A DNA stretch of 64,000 nt from Pseudomonadota bacterium (GTDB lineage: Bacteria > Pseudomonadota > Alphaproteobacteria > Rhizobiales > Hyphomicrobiaceae), in the NCBI GenBank assembly GCA_018242295.1, contig JAFECE010000004.1:186001-250000 (forward strand), in the 5' to 3' direction. The notes below the pieces were generated by a model. That model made no database searches and was not told the origin of the DNA. It saw only the letters and a list, made by a program, of their open reading frames with translations. A program made the translations under genes and the position numbers. Positions 43,563-54,612 of this stretch are shown one piece after another (within the stretch, counting starts at the first letter, position 1; every line of letters begins with the position of its first letter).

Positions 43563-43697
43563 GAGATCGATGAATCCGGTTTCGAAGTCGTGACCGCAAG
43601 CCGCATATCGTTCGCGCTTGCACGCCTGCATTAGAAAGGCGACATCTTATCAACTTAGCTTCATTCTTACCCAAAGGGCGACGGAGACATCAAGCTT

Positions 43698-44303
43698 ATG
43701 AACCGCACGACGATTGGGATGGTCTTCGCAGGCCTTCTGACTGGCGCCGCTCTTGGGTTTATTGCGCTTAAAGTCCCAACTCCAGGGACGAATACCGAGA
43801 CCCAGGTGACCGGAATGCCGGCCGTAGGGGGGCCGTTTGGCCTCGTCGATCAGAACGGCAAGCGCGTAACCGAGAAGGACTTCCTCGGACGCTATATGCT
43901 CGTCTTCTTTGGATACACAAATTGTCCGGATATTTGCCCTGCCGGTCTCCAGGTGATGTCGGCAGCTCTCGATAAGCTCGGCAGCCGCGCGAACGACGTC
44001 GTGCCGGTGTTCATTACGCTCGATCCAGCGGAGGATACGCCCGAGCGGCTCGCGACCTACCTGAAAAGCTTTCATCCGCGCCTGGTCGGCTTGACGGGAA
44101 GCGAGAGCGAGGTTGCCGCGGCGGCAAAAGCCTATCGCGTTTTTTACCAGAAGGTTCCTGACGCAAAGGACCCTTCGCACTACAGCATCGATCACTCGGC
44201 GATCTTCTACCTGATGGGCAAGGACGGCAGATTGGCCGCGCCGATCCCGCACACGAACGATGTCGATCAGCTCGCACTCGCGATCGAAAAAGCAATTCAT
44301 TAA
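43698..44303 (+). CDS. SCO1/SenC family copper chaperone
   Basis: A 201-residue membrane-anchored thioredoxin-fold protein that delivers copper to the CuA site of cytochrome oxidase. The N-terminal helix is at about residues 5-25. The copper ligands are C76-PDI-C80 and a distal histidine in HYSIDHSAIFYL. It is divergent from regB, recalling the regB-senC-regA cluster of Rhodobacter. Here the SCO gene is in an opposite orientation from regB. Confidence 0.94.
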   Translation: MNRTTIGMVFAGLLTGAALGFIALKVPTPGTNTETQVTGMPAVGGPFGLVDQNGKRVTEKDFLGRYMLVFFGYTNCPDICPAGLQVMSAALDKLGSRANDVVPVFITLDPAEDTPERLATYLKSFHPRLVGLTGSESEVAAAAKAYRVFYQKVPDAKDPSHYSIDHSAIFYLMGKDGRLAAPIPHTNDVDQLALAIEKAIH

Positions 44304-44494
44304 ACAATCCCGGCGATTCGTTCCTGAGACCGGAGCGCCACACTTTCACATGCTGGAGACTTCACTCCAGACATTGCTGCTGGAGCAAGGGGCCGAACCT
44401 TGTTAGGTCATCTTGGTGCTGTATTGATCCGGCACACGCGAACGGCACTTCGTTGCATCGATACGATGCGCGTCGGCTTTTGGGGGCAGAGCGC

Positions 44495-45268
44495 ATGAGG
44501 ATCATAAATGGATATCGCGCCATCGACCTGAGTTCAAAATCGCGATCGGTTCGCCTCGAGGACATCGGCGCAGAGTTGGAAGTCCGCCGTCATCCCGGAG
44601 CGCGCCGCTTGACGTTGCGCGTCAGCCGCACGCGGCGGGCGGTAATCGTCACGCTTCCTCTTCAATGCGATCTCGACGAAGCAGGCACGTTTCTCAATCG
44701 CCACATCGATTGGGTGCGCGCCCGCCTCGACAGTCTACCAAACCATGTCCCATTCGAAGACGCCGCCGCGATGCCGCTCCGCGGCGTGCCGCATACGATT
44801 GCATTTACGGGCAACCCGAAGACGCGCTTGATCTCCATCAACGGTCGTGAAGGCATTCGCCCGACGATCGTCGTCCCGGGCGACAAGGAGCGCGCTCCCG
44901 ATAGGCTCACGCGTTATCTCTTCGATGAAGCCAAGCGCGATCTCGCCGCCAGCGTCGCCAAGCACGCGCGTCCTCTCGCCGTGAAGGCAACGCGCATCGC
45001 CATTCGCGATCAAACGAGCCGTTGGGGCTCATGCTCGACGACCGGCGCGCTGTCATTCTCGTGGCGCTTGATCCTGGCACCGCCCTTTGTGCTCGATTAC
45101 GTCGCCGCGCACGAAGTCGCCCATCTGTCGGAGATGAACCACGGTCCGCGCTTCTGGGCGCTCGTCAAGAAAATCTGTCCCGACTTCGAAACCGCGAAGC
45201 AATGGTTGCAGGTTCTGGGTCCCGATCTGCACCGCTATGGACCGGCGCACGGCCAGTCCCAAAGTTGA
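44495..45268 (+). CDS. YgjP-type zinc metallopeptidase domain protein
   Basis: About 257 residues of the YgjP-like (DUF45, M48-related) family. The zinc motif HEVAHLSEMNHGPRFW near the C-terminus and the preceding RWGSCSTTGALSFSWRLI are diagnostic. The ATG at 44495 gives a start MRIINGYR; a TTG at 44453 is also in frame. Its substrate is unknown. It is convergent with the PBP1A gene, 6 bp away. Confidence 0.9.
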   Translation: MRIINGYRAIDLSSKSRSVRLEDIGAELEVRRHPGARRLTLRVSRTRRAVIVTLPLQCDLDEAGTFLNRHIDWVRARLDSLPNHVPFEDAAAMPLRGVPHTIAFTGNPKTRLISINGREGIRPTIVVPGDKERAPDRLTRYLFDEAKRDLAASVAKHARPLAVKATRIAIRDQTSRWGSCSTTGALSFSWRLILAPPFVLDYVAAHEVAHLSEMNHGPRFWALVKKICPDFETAKQWLQVLGPDLHRYGPAHGQSQS

Positions 45269-45274
45269 CCCGGC

Positions 45275-47701
45275 TCACCACCAGCTGGTGAATGACAAAA
45301 AGCCACCCTGTTGTTCGGCGAGTGTCGCATTGGGCGCGGGCCCCGTCGCGGCCTTCGCTTCGCCCGGCGTCGTCGAAACCGCACGCGCGATGAAATCGTC
45401 GTCGATCTGTTCGGCGGGATGATTTCGCACGGCCGCTAGGCGCCGGCCTCCATCCATCGCAATCGTCCCATTCTCGGCTGGACCCGCTTGTGCGTCGCGC
45501 CGCGGCGCCCCTGGCGGAACGTCCTTCCCTTCGACGACGCGCGGTGGCCGCATCGCGGTCGAAGCCGGCACGAGCGGATTGATGCCGAAGTCAGCCGCGT
45601 CCGCATCGGCGCTTCCGATGACGGTTCCCGGCAACGGTTCGGGCGTGAGACCCTCGTGCGCGACACGCATGACCTGCTTCCAGATTTCGGCGGGCAGCGT
45701 GCCGCCGGTCGCACGGTTCATCGGCTTGCCGTTGTCGTTGCCGACCCACACGCCCGCTGTCAGATGGCTCGTGTAACCAATGAACCAGGCATCGCGAAAA
45801 TCCTGCGTTGTCCCGGTCTTGCCCGCAACCGGCCGGTCGGCAAGCGCAGCTCGCTTCCCCGTCCCGTAGACGACCGCCGCATTCAGCATGTCGTTCAGGG
45901 CTCCGAGCCGGTCCGCCTCGGCGATCCTGCGATCCTTGACCGCCGGCCGGGCTTCGAAGAGCACGCGTCCGGCCCCCGTCGAAACCTTGACGATGACATG
46001 CGGCTCGACGACCTCGCCCCCGTTCGAGAAGGCCGTGTAGGCGCCCGCCAGCTCGAGAAGCGTCACTTCCGACGTCCCGAGCGCCAGCGCCGGTCCTTCA
46101 CGCAATTCCGATTTGATGCCGAGGCGCTCCGCGAGATCGGCCGCCGTGCCCCGCCCGATATCCTGATTGAGCCGCACCGCAACCGTGTTGACCGATTGCG
46201 CCAGCGCACGGCGGAGGGTGATCGGCCCAGCGTATTCGTTCTTATCGTTCTTCGGCGACCAACCGCCGATCGTGATCGGCGCGTCAGTCGCGACGGTCTC
46301 GGGCGTCATGCCGCGATGCAGCGCGGCGAGATAGACGAACGGCTTGAACGCCGAGCCCGGCTGGCGCTTCGCCTTGACCGCACGATTGAACTGGCTGTCG
46401 GCATAGTCGCGTCCGCCGACCAGCGCGCGGATGCCACCGTCGCTGTCGAGCACGGCGACGGCCGCCTGACTTGCGCCGAACGCTGTCCCCTTCTGCTCCA
46501 GACTATCCGCGACGATTTCCTGCGCCCGGCGCTGCAGCGCCTTGTCGATTGTCGTCTCGACGACGAGATCCACGTCGTCTCCGCCCGCGATCGCCTGCAG
46601 CTGATCGACGACGTAATCGACGACGTAACCCGCATCGACCGACGTCTTGGCCATCTTCTGCTCGTTGAAGACCAGCGTCTGCGCGAGCGCTTGCGTCTCC
46701 TGCGCTTCGGAAATGATCCCGGCATCGAACATTTTCCCAATGACGACGCGCGCACGCGCACGCGCCGCTCCAGGGCTTGCAGCGGGCGAATATTTGGATG
46801 GCGCCTTGAGCAGGCCAGCAATCAGCGCCGCTTCCGGCAACGTCAGCTCGCGCGCGGGCTTGTCGAAATATCTCCGGCTCGCAGCTTCCACCCCGTAAGC
46901 ACCGCCGCCGAAGTAGACCTGGTTCAGGTAGAGTTCGAGGATTTCAGGTTTCGAGAGCCTGATCTCGAGCCACAGCGCGAGCCCGAGTTCGGCGACCTTT
47001 CGCGTCAGTGTCCGGTCTTGGGTGAGGAAGAGGTTCTTCGCCAGCTGCTGGGTCAGCGTCGAGCCGCCTTGCGCGAAGCGGCCCGCCCGCAAGTTCGCAA
47101 ACATCGCACGGATCATGCCGGCCGGATCGACACCGTAGTGATCGAAGAAACGGCGATCCTCCGTCGCGACGACCGCTGCCGGCACGAGCTTGCCCAGCTG
47201 ATCGAGCGGCAGGTATTCGCGCGGCGCACCTCGCTCCGTCAGCGTCGAGCCGTCGCGCGCCAAGATGCGGACTAGCGGCGCATGCGCGGAATTGCGAATA
47301 GCAAGTGGATCGGGAAATACGACCGTATAATAAACCATCATCACGGCGAAGGTCAGCATCAGGGCGCCCGTGCCGAGCACCCCTGCGCCAAGCGCCAAAC
47401 GGTATTTGAGCTTCAGGCGCGCGGGCCATGCGCGCCGTGCGGCAACCGGCGGCGATGGCTGCGGCTGTTGCGATGGTTGCGCCTGCAGTTGGGCTGCATC
47501 GCCAGCTTCGTCGTCAAATCGAAAGGCTTGCTGCGCAACAGATTGAAAAGAACCAGGCAGCGTCGGCTCCGGTTCGGGCAGAGCAACGCGCGGGCCGCCG
47601 AACAGCATCCTGCCGATCAGCCAAAGTGCAAAACGCAAGGCTGCAGCGATGGCGCGCAACACGTCAAACCTCGAAGGCGGAATTCGCCCTATGCCGCTCA
47701 A
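45275..47701 (-). CDS. Penicillin-binding protein 1A
   Basis: An 808-residue class A penicillin-binding protein. A proline/glutamine-rich cytoplasmic part (about 40-90) is followed by a membrane helix at about 103-127. The glycosyltransferase glutamate is Glu181 in ATEDRRFFDHYG and GGSTLTQQLAKN follows. The transpeptidase motifs are S450-AFK453, S503-VN and K628-TG. It is a second bifunctional cell-wall synthase besides PbpC. A mrcA-type name would be reasonable, but subfamily assignment is not certain. Confidence 0.95.
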   Translation of the reverse strand: MSGIGRIPPSRFDVLRAIAAALRFALWLIGRMLFGGPRVALPEPEPTLPGSFQSVAQQAFRFDDEAGDAAQLQAQPSQQPQPSPPVAARRAWPARLKLKYRLALGAGVLGTGALMLTFAVMMVYYTVVFPDPLAIRNSAHAPLVRILARDGSTLTERGAPREYLPLDQLGKLVPAAVVATEDRRFFDHYGVDPAGMIRAMFANLRAGRFAQGGSTLTQQLAKNLFLTQDRTLTRKVAELGLALWLEIRLSKPEILELYLNQVYFGGGAYGVEAASRRYFDKPARELTLPEAALIAGLLKAPSKYSPAASPGAARARARVVIGKMFDAGIISEAQETQALAQTLVFNEQKMAKTSVDAGYVVDYVVDQLQAIAGGDDVDLVVETTIDKALQRRAQEIVADSLEQKGTAFGASQAAVAVLDSDGGIRALVGGRDYADSQFNRAVKAKRQPGSAFKPFVYLAALHRGMTPETVATDAPITIGGWSPKNDKNEYAGPITLRRALAQSVNTVAVRLNQDIGRGTAADLAERLGIKSELREGPALALGTSEVTLLELAGAYTAFSNGGEVVEPHVIVKVSTGAGRVLFEARPAVKDRRIAEADRLGALNDMLNAAVVYGTGKRAALADRPVAGKTGTTQDFRDAWFIGYTSHLTAGVWVGNDNGKPMNRATGGTLPAEIWKQVMRVAHEGLTPEPLPGTVIGSADADAADFGINPLVPASTAMRPPRVVEGKDVPPGAPRRDAQAGPAENGTIAMDGGRRLAAVRNHPAEQIDDDFIARAVSTTPGEAKAATGPAPNATLAEQQGGFLSFTSWW

Positions 47702-47935
47702 GCTCGAAAAAGCCTGATCTGACAGGAAAAGCGGGGATCTATCTGACGACTATTATCGAACGTTGGCTAAAGTCACGTTAAGCGCCATCGCGCCCCGCCG
47801 ATATCGAAACCGAAAGTTGAAGTTGTAGGAGCTGCAAAAAAGTCCCGCTTCAGAGACAAAACGAAATTGTCCAGTGACATCCTGCATCACGGGCGGCCAT
47901 AGTGAATTTCAATATGAATCATTTGAGGAGAGCGG

Positions 47936-49726
47936 ATGTCTGCTGCGGGCGAACTGGCAAACTACAAGGACGCTCTACTGGTTCTAGGCACGGCAGGCGT
48001 CGTCGTTCCCGTTTTGCATCGCATCGGCATCAGTACGGTCTTTGCTTTTCTTCTGTCCGGCGCCTTCCTGAGCAGCGGCGGTCTGGGCGCTCTGACACCC
48101 CTCGTGCCCCAGCTCTCCTGGCTGACGATCACGGACCCCGAACGATTATCGAAATTCGCCGAATGGGGCGTTGTCTTCCTCCTGTTCATCATCGGGCTCG
48201 AGCTTTCATTCGAGCGCCTGTCGACGATGCGGCGTCTGGTGTTCGGCCTCGGCGGGGCCCAGGTCCTTATCTCGGCGGCCTTAATCGGTTTGGTTGCCTA
48301 TGCGCTCGGCCAGCCGCCGACCATAGCACTAATCATCGGTTCTGCGCTCAGCCTGTCCTCGACTGCAATCGTCATCGAGCTCCTGGCGAGGCAGAAGCGG
48401 CTGTCGACCTCAGTCGGACGAACGACCTTTTCGATCCTTCTGTTTCAGGATCTCGCCGTCGTTCCGATCCTCATCCTGATCAGCGTTCTCCACCCTGAAA
48501 ACGACACGTCGCTCCTTGCCGGAATTTTGACGGCGCTGGTCCAGGCCGCAATCGCACTGATCGCCATCGTCGTCGTTGGCCGCTTTCTGTTGCAGCCGCT
48601 CTTCCGCCTCGTCGCGCAGACCCATAACACCGATCTCTTCATCGCTTCGACCTTGTTCGTCGCGGTCAGCACCGCGTTCGTGACCGCCGCAGCAGGTCTG
48701 TCCTTGGCGCTCGGAGCCTTCGTCGCCGGCCTGCTGCTGGCTGAAACCGAATTCCGGCGCGCCGTGCAAGCGACCGTCGAGCCGATCAAATCGCTTCTGC
48801 TCGGCGTGTTCTTCTTCTCTGTCGGCTCGCAGCTCGACGTACACGCGTTGATAGCCGATCCGGCCGCAATCCTCGCAACAGCCGTCGGACTTATCGTTCC
48901 CCAGCTGTTGATCGTCTATGGATTGGCGCGCCTCTTCGGCATCTCGAAATCGACAGCGATTGAATCGGCCGCGCTGCTCGCACCCTGCGGCGAATTTGCG
49001 TTCGTAATCCTGACGCTCGCGTACGAGTCAAAACTCGTCAATCACGAGCTCTTGTCCGTACTGCTGACGGCGGTGGCGCTGACGATGGTGCTGATACCCG
49101 TATCCGGGAAAATCGGCCGCCGGCTCTCCAAGCGCTATATCCCGCCGCCGACGATCGATCCGGCATTGACGGTCACGCCCGTCAGCGACGGCAGCGTCAA
49201 AGCCCTCGTCGTAGGCTACGGCCGAGTCGGACAGCTGATCGGCGACATGCTCACCGAACACAAGGTCTCCTACATCGCCGTCGACCGCGCGCCGAACCTC
49301 GTCGCCACTGCGCGACGGGAAGGCAAGCCCGTATTCTACGGCGACGTGACGTACATCGATTTCCTCGAGCATTGCGGCCTCGATACCGCCAAGGCGGCGA
49401 TCATCACGATCCACAAGGAGGCCGAGATCGATGCCATCGTGAAAGTCCTGCGAGCGCGGCATCCGAACCTGCTCATCGTCTCGCGCGCAAAGGACGCGGC
49501 GCACGCGCGCCATCTCTACGAGATCGGTGTCAACGATGCGGTGCCGGAAACGATCGAGGCGAGCCTCCAGCTCTCAGAAGCCGCCCTCGTCGGTCTCGGC
49601 GTTCCGACCGGCCCCGTCATCGCGTCCATTCACGAGAAGCGCGATGAATTCCGTACCGAGCTTCAGGGCGCAGCCAAAAAAGCTGGAACAGTGACGCGCG
49701 CGTTTCCGAAAAAGCGCTCGAGCTGA
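47936..49726 (+). CDS. CPA2-family cation:proton antiporter with TrkA-N domain
   Basis: A 596-residue Kef/YbaL-type transporter. About 12 membrane segments occupy residues 10-400; the sodium/proton-exchanger segment EWGVVFLLFIIGLELSFERL and LILISVL occur in the expected places. The cytoplasmic TrkA-N domain (Rossmann, about 420-530) has VVGYGRVGQLIGD, then YGDVTYIDFLEHCGLD. It probably exchanges potassium for protons under nucleotide or thiol control. The ATG follows GGAGAGCGG, a good ribosome binding site. Confidence 0.93.
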   Translation: MSAAGELANYKDALLVLGTAGVVVPVLHRIGISTVFAFLLSGAFLSSGGLGALTPLVPQLSWLTITDPERLSKFAEWGVVFLLFIIGLELSFERLSTMRRLVFGLGGAQVLISAALIGLVAYALGQPPTIALIIGSALSLSSTAIVIELLARQKRLSTSVGRTTFSILLFQDLAVVPILILISVLHPENDTSLLAGILTALVQAAIALIAIVVVGRFLLQPLFRLVAQTHNTDLFIASTLFVAVSTAFVTAAAGLSLALGAFVAGLLLAETEFRRAVQATVEPIKSLLLGVFFFSVGSQLDVHALIADPAAILATAVGLIVPQLLIVYGLARLFGISKSTAIESAALLAPCGEFAFVILTLAYESKLVNHELLSVLLTAVALTMVLIPVSGKIGRRLSKRYIPPPTIDPALTVTPVSDGSVKALVVGYGRVGQLIGDMLTEHKVSYIAVDRAPNLVATARREGKPVFYGDVTYIDFLEHCGLDTAKAAIITIHKEAEIDAIVKVLRARHPNLLIVSRAKDAAHARHLYEIGVNDAVPETIEASLQLSEAALVGLGVPTGPVIASIHEKRDEFRTELQGAAKKAGTVTRAFPKKRSS

Positions 49727-49796
49727 GCGCGTTTCGCCGGCACTGGTCTTTTCCCTGAACTTGTCGTTCCCACATTTCGTTTCCTATGGAGATGAA

Positions 49797-50270
49797 ATGA
49801 GGGAGACGATGCCGACAGCATTCGCGAGAATGAACCGAACCCGCTTCGGCCGAGGTGAATTTGCAGCGAGTCTCCCGGCAGGCGAGTTCGACGAGAGTTT
49901 CGCGCGCATCGAGGCATTGGCGAAGGTACTCGACAGTGCCTTTCGCATCCCCGGAACGAAGATCGTCATGGGTATCGACGCCGTTCTCGGTCTGGTGCCC
50001 GTCATCGGCGACGCCATTTCCGGCGCGATCGCGAGCTACATCATTTGGGAAGCCCGGCGCCTCGGCGCTCCGCGCTGGCTGATCGCACGTATGGCGATGA
50101 ACACGGCGATCGACACGGCCGTCGGCAGCATTCCGGTTTTCGGCGACATGTTCGACGTTGCCTACAAATCCAACCTAAAGAACGTCGCGCTCCTGATGCG
50201 TCACGCCGAAAAGCATGGATCCCGCTACGGCCGCCGCACGATCGAGACGGCCTATTCAGTCGTAGACTAA
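49797..50270 (+). CDS. DUF4112 family membrane protein
   Basis: A 157-residue protein with the DUF4112 signature FRIPGTKIVMGIDAVLGLVP, VIGDAISGAIASYI. One or two hydrophobic segments are predicted (about residues 60-85 and 105-125). The ATG at 49797 follows GGAGATGA; a longer TTG-started frame begins at 49761. Function is unknown. It is 70 bp after the antiporter gene and could be cotranscribed. Confidence 0.87.
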   Translation: MRETMPTAFARMNRTRFGRGEFAASLPAGEFDESFARIEALAKVLDSAFRIPGTKIVMGIDAVLGLVPVIGDAISGAIASYIIWEARRLGAPRWLIARMAMNTAIDTAVGSIPVFGDMFDVAYKSNLKNVALLMRHAEKHGSRYGRRTIETAYSVVD

Positions 50271-50283
50271 GTCGAATCGCCAA

Positions 50284-50372
50284 GCCGAACGGCTCTCCCG
50301 TATCGGGAGAGGAGCCACGTTTCCTTCTCCCTCGGGAGAAGGTGGCCGAAGGCCGGATGAGGGGGCTGGCGC
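50284..50372. repeat. CTCTCCC-type repeats after DUF4112
   Basis: GCTCTCCCGTATCGGGAGAG and CCTTCTCCCTCGGGAGAAGG are followed by TGGCCGAAGGCCGGATGAGG. The last part is the complement of a block in the composite repeat at 20435 and 26607. The element lies between two convergent genes and may terminate both. Confidence 0.7.
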
Positions 50373-50373
50373 C

Positions 50374-52839
<2,466 letters not shown>

Positions 52840-52974
52840 TCAGCGGACGGAATTAGGGTCCATTTTTATAGCACAAATCGCCCCGGAAAGCCTTACAAAT
52901 TCACAAGAAAATGCAGCCAAAAAGTCGTGGATTTTCAGTCTTTTGGATGTGGCTGTTTGTCCCGTTACTTGGAC

Positions 52975-54141
52975 TCAGGAAGGGCTCCTGATCTTTCCCT
53001 CTTCCACCCCCCAGAATTGCGCCTTTCCGCGCAGCGCCGAGAACGCGTCCGCGTCCGTGCCAGTCATCCACGCCTGCGCCCCGAGCCGCAGGATTTCAGC
53101 GAACAGCGCACTCCTCCTGTGGACGTCGAGATGGGCCGTGATCTCATCGAGAAGGAGGATCGGCGCCGCCCCCTCCTGCCGCTCGGTCAGAAGCTCAGCA
53201 TGCGCCAGCACCAGCCCGAGTAGCAGCGCCTTCTGCTCTCCCGTCGAGCACTGACGCGCTTCGAGCTCCTTCGGACCGTGCTCGACGATCAAATCGGAAC
53301 GATGCGGCCCGTCGAGCGTGCGGCTCGCAGCGCGGTCGCGTTCGCGCGTTTCGCGAAGCGTGCGCGCATAGGCATCTTCCGCTTCGATCGCCGAAAGACG
53401 CTCGAGATCGTCCTCGATCGTTCCGACAAGTTGAAATGACGACCACGGAAACGCGGAATCGGGATCGCGCTCGCGCCGCTTCTGAACGATGGCTGCCATC
53501 GCCGCCACCGCTTCGAGGCGCGCCGCCGCCACCGCGACGCCCGTCTCCGCCATCACCTGCTCGAAGCCTGAAAGCTGCGCGTTATCGCGCACGCCGTCGG
53601 CCAGCAGACGATTGCGGCTCGTCATCGCCCGCTCAAAACGGCCCGCGATCGTGCGATAGCTGTGATCGAAACAGAGGATCAAGCGGTCGAGAAACCGCCG
53701 CCGTTCGGATGCCGGGCCGGTGAAGAGGCCATCCATCGCCGGCGTCACCCAGACGATTTCTAGATAATCGGCGAGAATGCCCGAGCCCGACTGCGCCGAG
53801 CCGTCGATGCGGACAATGCGGCCCGAACGTCCTGAACCCTCAGCCCGCGCGCTCGTCTGCGAGCCCGCTGCTAACCCCGTGCCGATATCAGCCGGACCCG
53901 CGAGCGTGTGCGCATGCGCAGCAATGGCAAAACTTCCGTCGCCCCCAGCGCGCGCGAGATCCACGAACGGCACGCGCCGCAGGCCCGTGCCCGGCGAAAG
54001 CAGCGACAACGCCTCGAGTAGATTGGTCTTGCCCGACCCGTTCGCCCCTACGATCACCTGCGGCCCCGCGTCGGTCGCAACGCTCGCCGAAACATAGCTT
54101 CGGAAATTCGTCAGCGTCAGCCGCTCGACCCAAAGCGTCAT
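52975..54141 (-). CDS. recF: DNA replication and repair protein RecF
   Basis: A 388-residue SMC-like ATPase in recombinational repair. The start LTLTNFRSY, Walker A GANGSGKTNLLEA, signature CSTGEQKALLLGLVLAH and Walker B ILLLDEITAHLD are intact. An extra loop with SGSGILADY appears normal. The ATG overlaps the DUF559 stop as ATGA (54138-54141). Its ribosome binding site GGGGGAGGGGA comes from the palindromic repeat that also encodes the DUF559 tail. Confidence 0.96.
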   Translation of the reverse strand: MTLWVERLTLTNFRSYVSASVATDAGPQVIVGANGSGKTNLLEALSLLSPGTGLRRVPFVDLARAGGDGSFAIAAHAHTLAGPADIGTGLAAGSQTSARAEGSGRSGRIVRIDGSAQSGSGILADYLEIVWVTPAMDGLFTGPASERRRFLDRLILCFDHSYRTIAGRFERAMTSRNRLLADGVRDNAQLSGFEQVMAETGVAVAAARLEAVAAMAAIVQKRRERDPDSAFPWSSFQLVGTIEDDLERLSAIEAEDAYARTLRETRERDRAASRTLDGPHRSDLIVEHGPKELEARQCSTGEQKALLLGLVLAHAELLTERQEGAAPILLLDEITAHLDVHRRSALFAEILRLGAQAWMTGTDADAFSALRGKAQFWGVEEGKIRSPS

Positions 54142-54527
54142 TCCCCTCCCCCTTGCGGGGAGGGGTTAGGGGTGGGGGTTATTTCGCATGCAAGCCGATC
54201 AAGCACACCGACAACCGTATCCATCACACCATCGATATTCGTGATCACGTCAGAATTCTGGAATCGAAGAACCCTAAATCCTTGGCTCTCGAGATAGAGT
54301 TGTCGACGCGTATCGCTCTCAATCTCTTCATCAGTGGCATGTGTTGCGCCATCGACTTCTATAATCAGTCGGTGGGACAGGCAGGCAAAATCCGCGATGA
54401 AATGATCGATTGGCACTTGCCTGCGAAACTTCTGTCCTGAAACCTTCAGGTCCCTCAGCTTCTGCCAGAGTTGGCGTTCGGCAGCGGTGGCATTGTTGCG
54501 AAGCTCGCGGGCGTGCTCGTTAGCCAA
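54138..54527 (-). CDS. DUF559 nuclease-like protein wedged between dnaN and recF
   Basis: A 129-residue DUF559 protein, related to Vsr-type and restriction endonuclease folds. The family segments RELRNNATAAERQLWQKLRD, FRRQVPIDHFIADFAC and RLIIEVDGATHA are present. The active-site pattern D...E-V-D is retained, so it may be a nuclease. The C-terminal TPTPNPSPQGGGE is encoded by a palindromic repeat. The gene is bracketed by inverted repeats at 54142-54180 and 54555-54593. It interrupts the otherwise standard dnaN-recF pair. Confidence 0.85.
   Translation of the reverse strand: MANEHARELRNNATAAERQLWQKLRDLKVSGQKFRRQVPIDHFIADFACLSHRLIIEVDGATHATDEEIESDTRRQLYLESQGFRVLRFQNSDVITNIDGVMDTVVGVLDRLACEITPTPNPSPQGGGE
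54142..54180. repeat. CTCTCCC-type repeat at the DUF559/recF junction
   Basis: CCCCTCCCCCTTGCGGGGAG is followed by GGGTTAGGGGTGGGGG. It encodes the last residues of DUF559 and the ribosome binding site of recF. Confidence 0.8.
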
Positions 54528-54554
54528 CTAAAGCTCTCAATTCCCCTCGATCGT

Positions 54555-54593
54555 CACCCCACCCCTAACCCCTCCCCGTCAAGGGGAGGGGAA
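54555..54593. repeat. Inverted copy of the CTCTCCC-type repeat before DUF559
   Basis: CACCCCTAACCCCTCCCCGT followed by CAAGGGGAGGGG is in the opposite orientation to the 54142 copy. Together they bracket the DUF559 gene. Confidence 0.75.
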
Positions 54594-54612
54594 TCCTTGG
54601 GCGGAATCCCGC

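Noticed and set aside
44353-44371. CTGGAG/CTCCAG hairpin after the SCO gene
   Set aside because: The stem is short and no T-tract follows, so I did not call a terminator.
45488-47275. 595-residue plus-strand frame
   Set aside because: Antisense shadow of the PBP1A gene, with an arginine/aspartate-rich composition.
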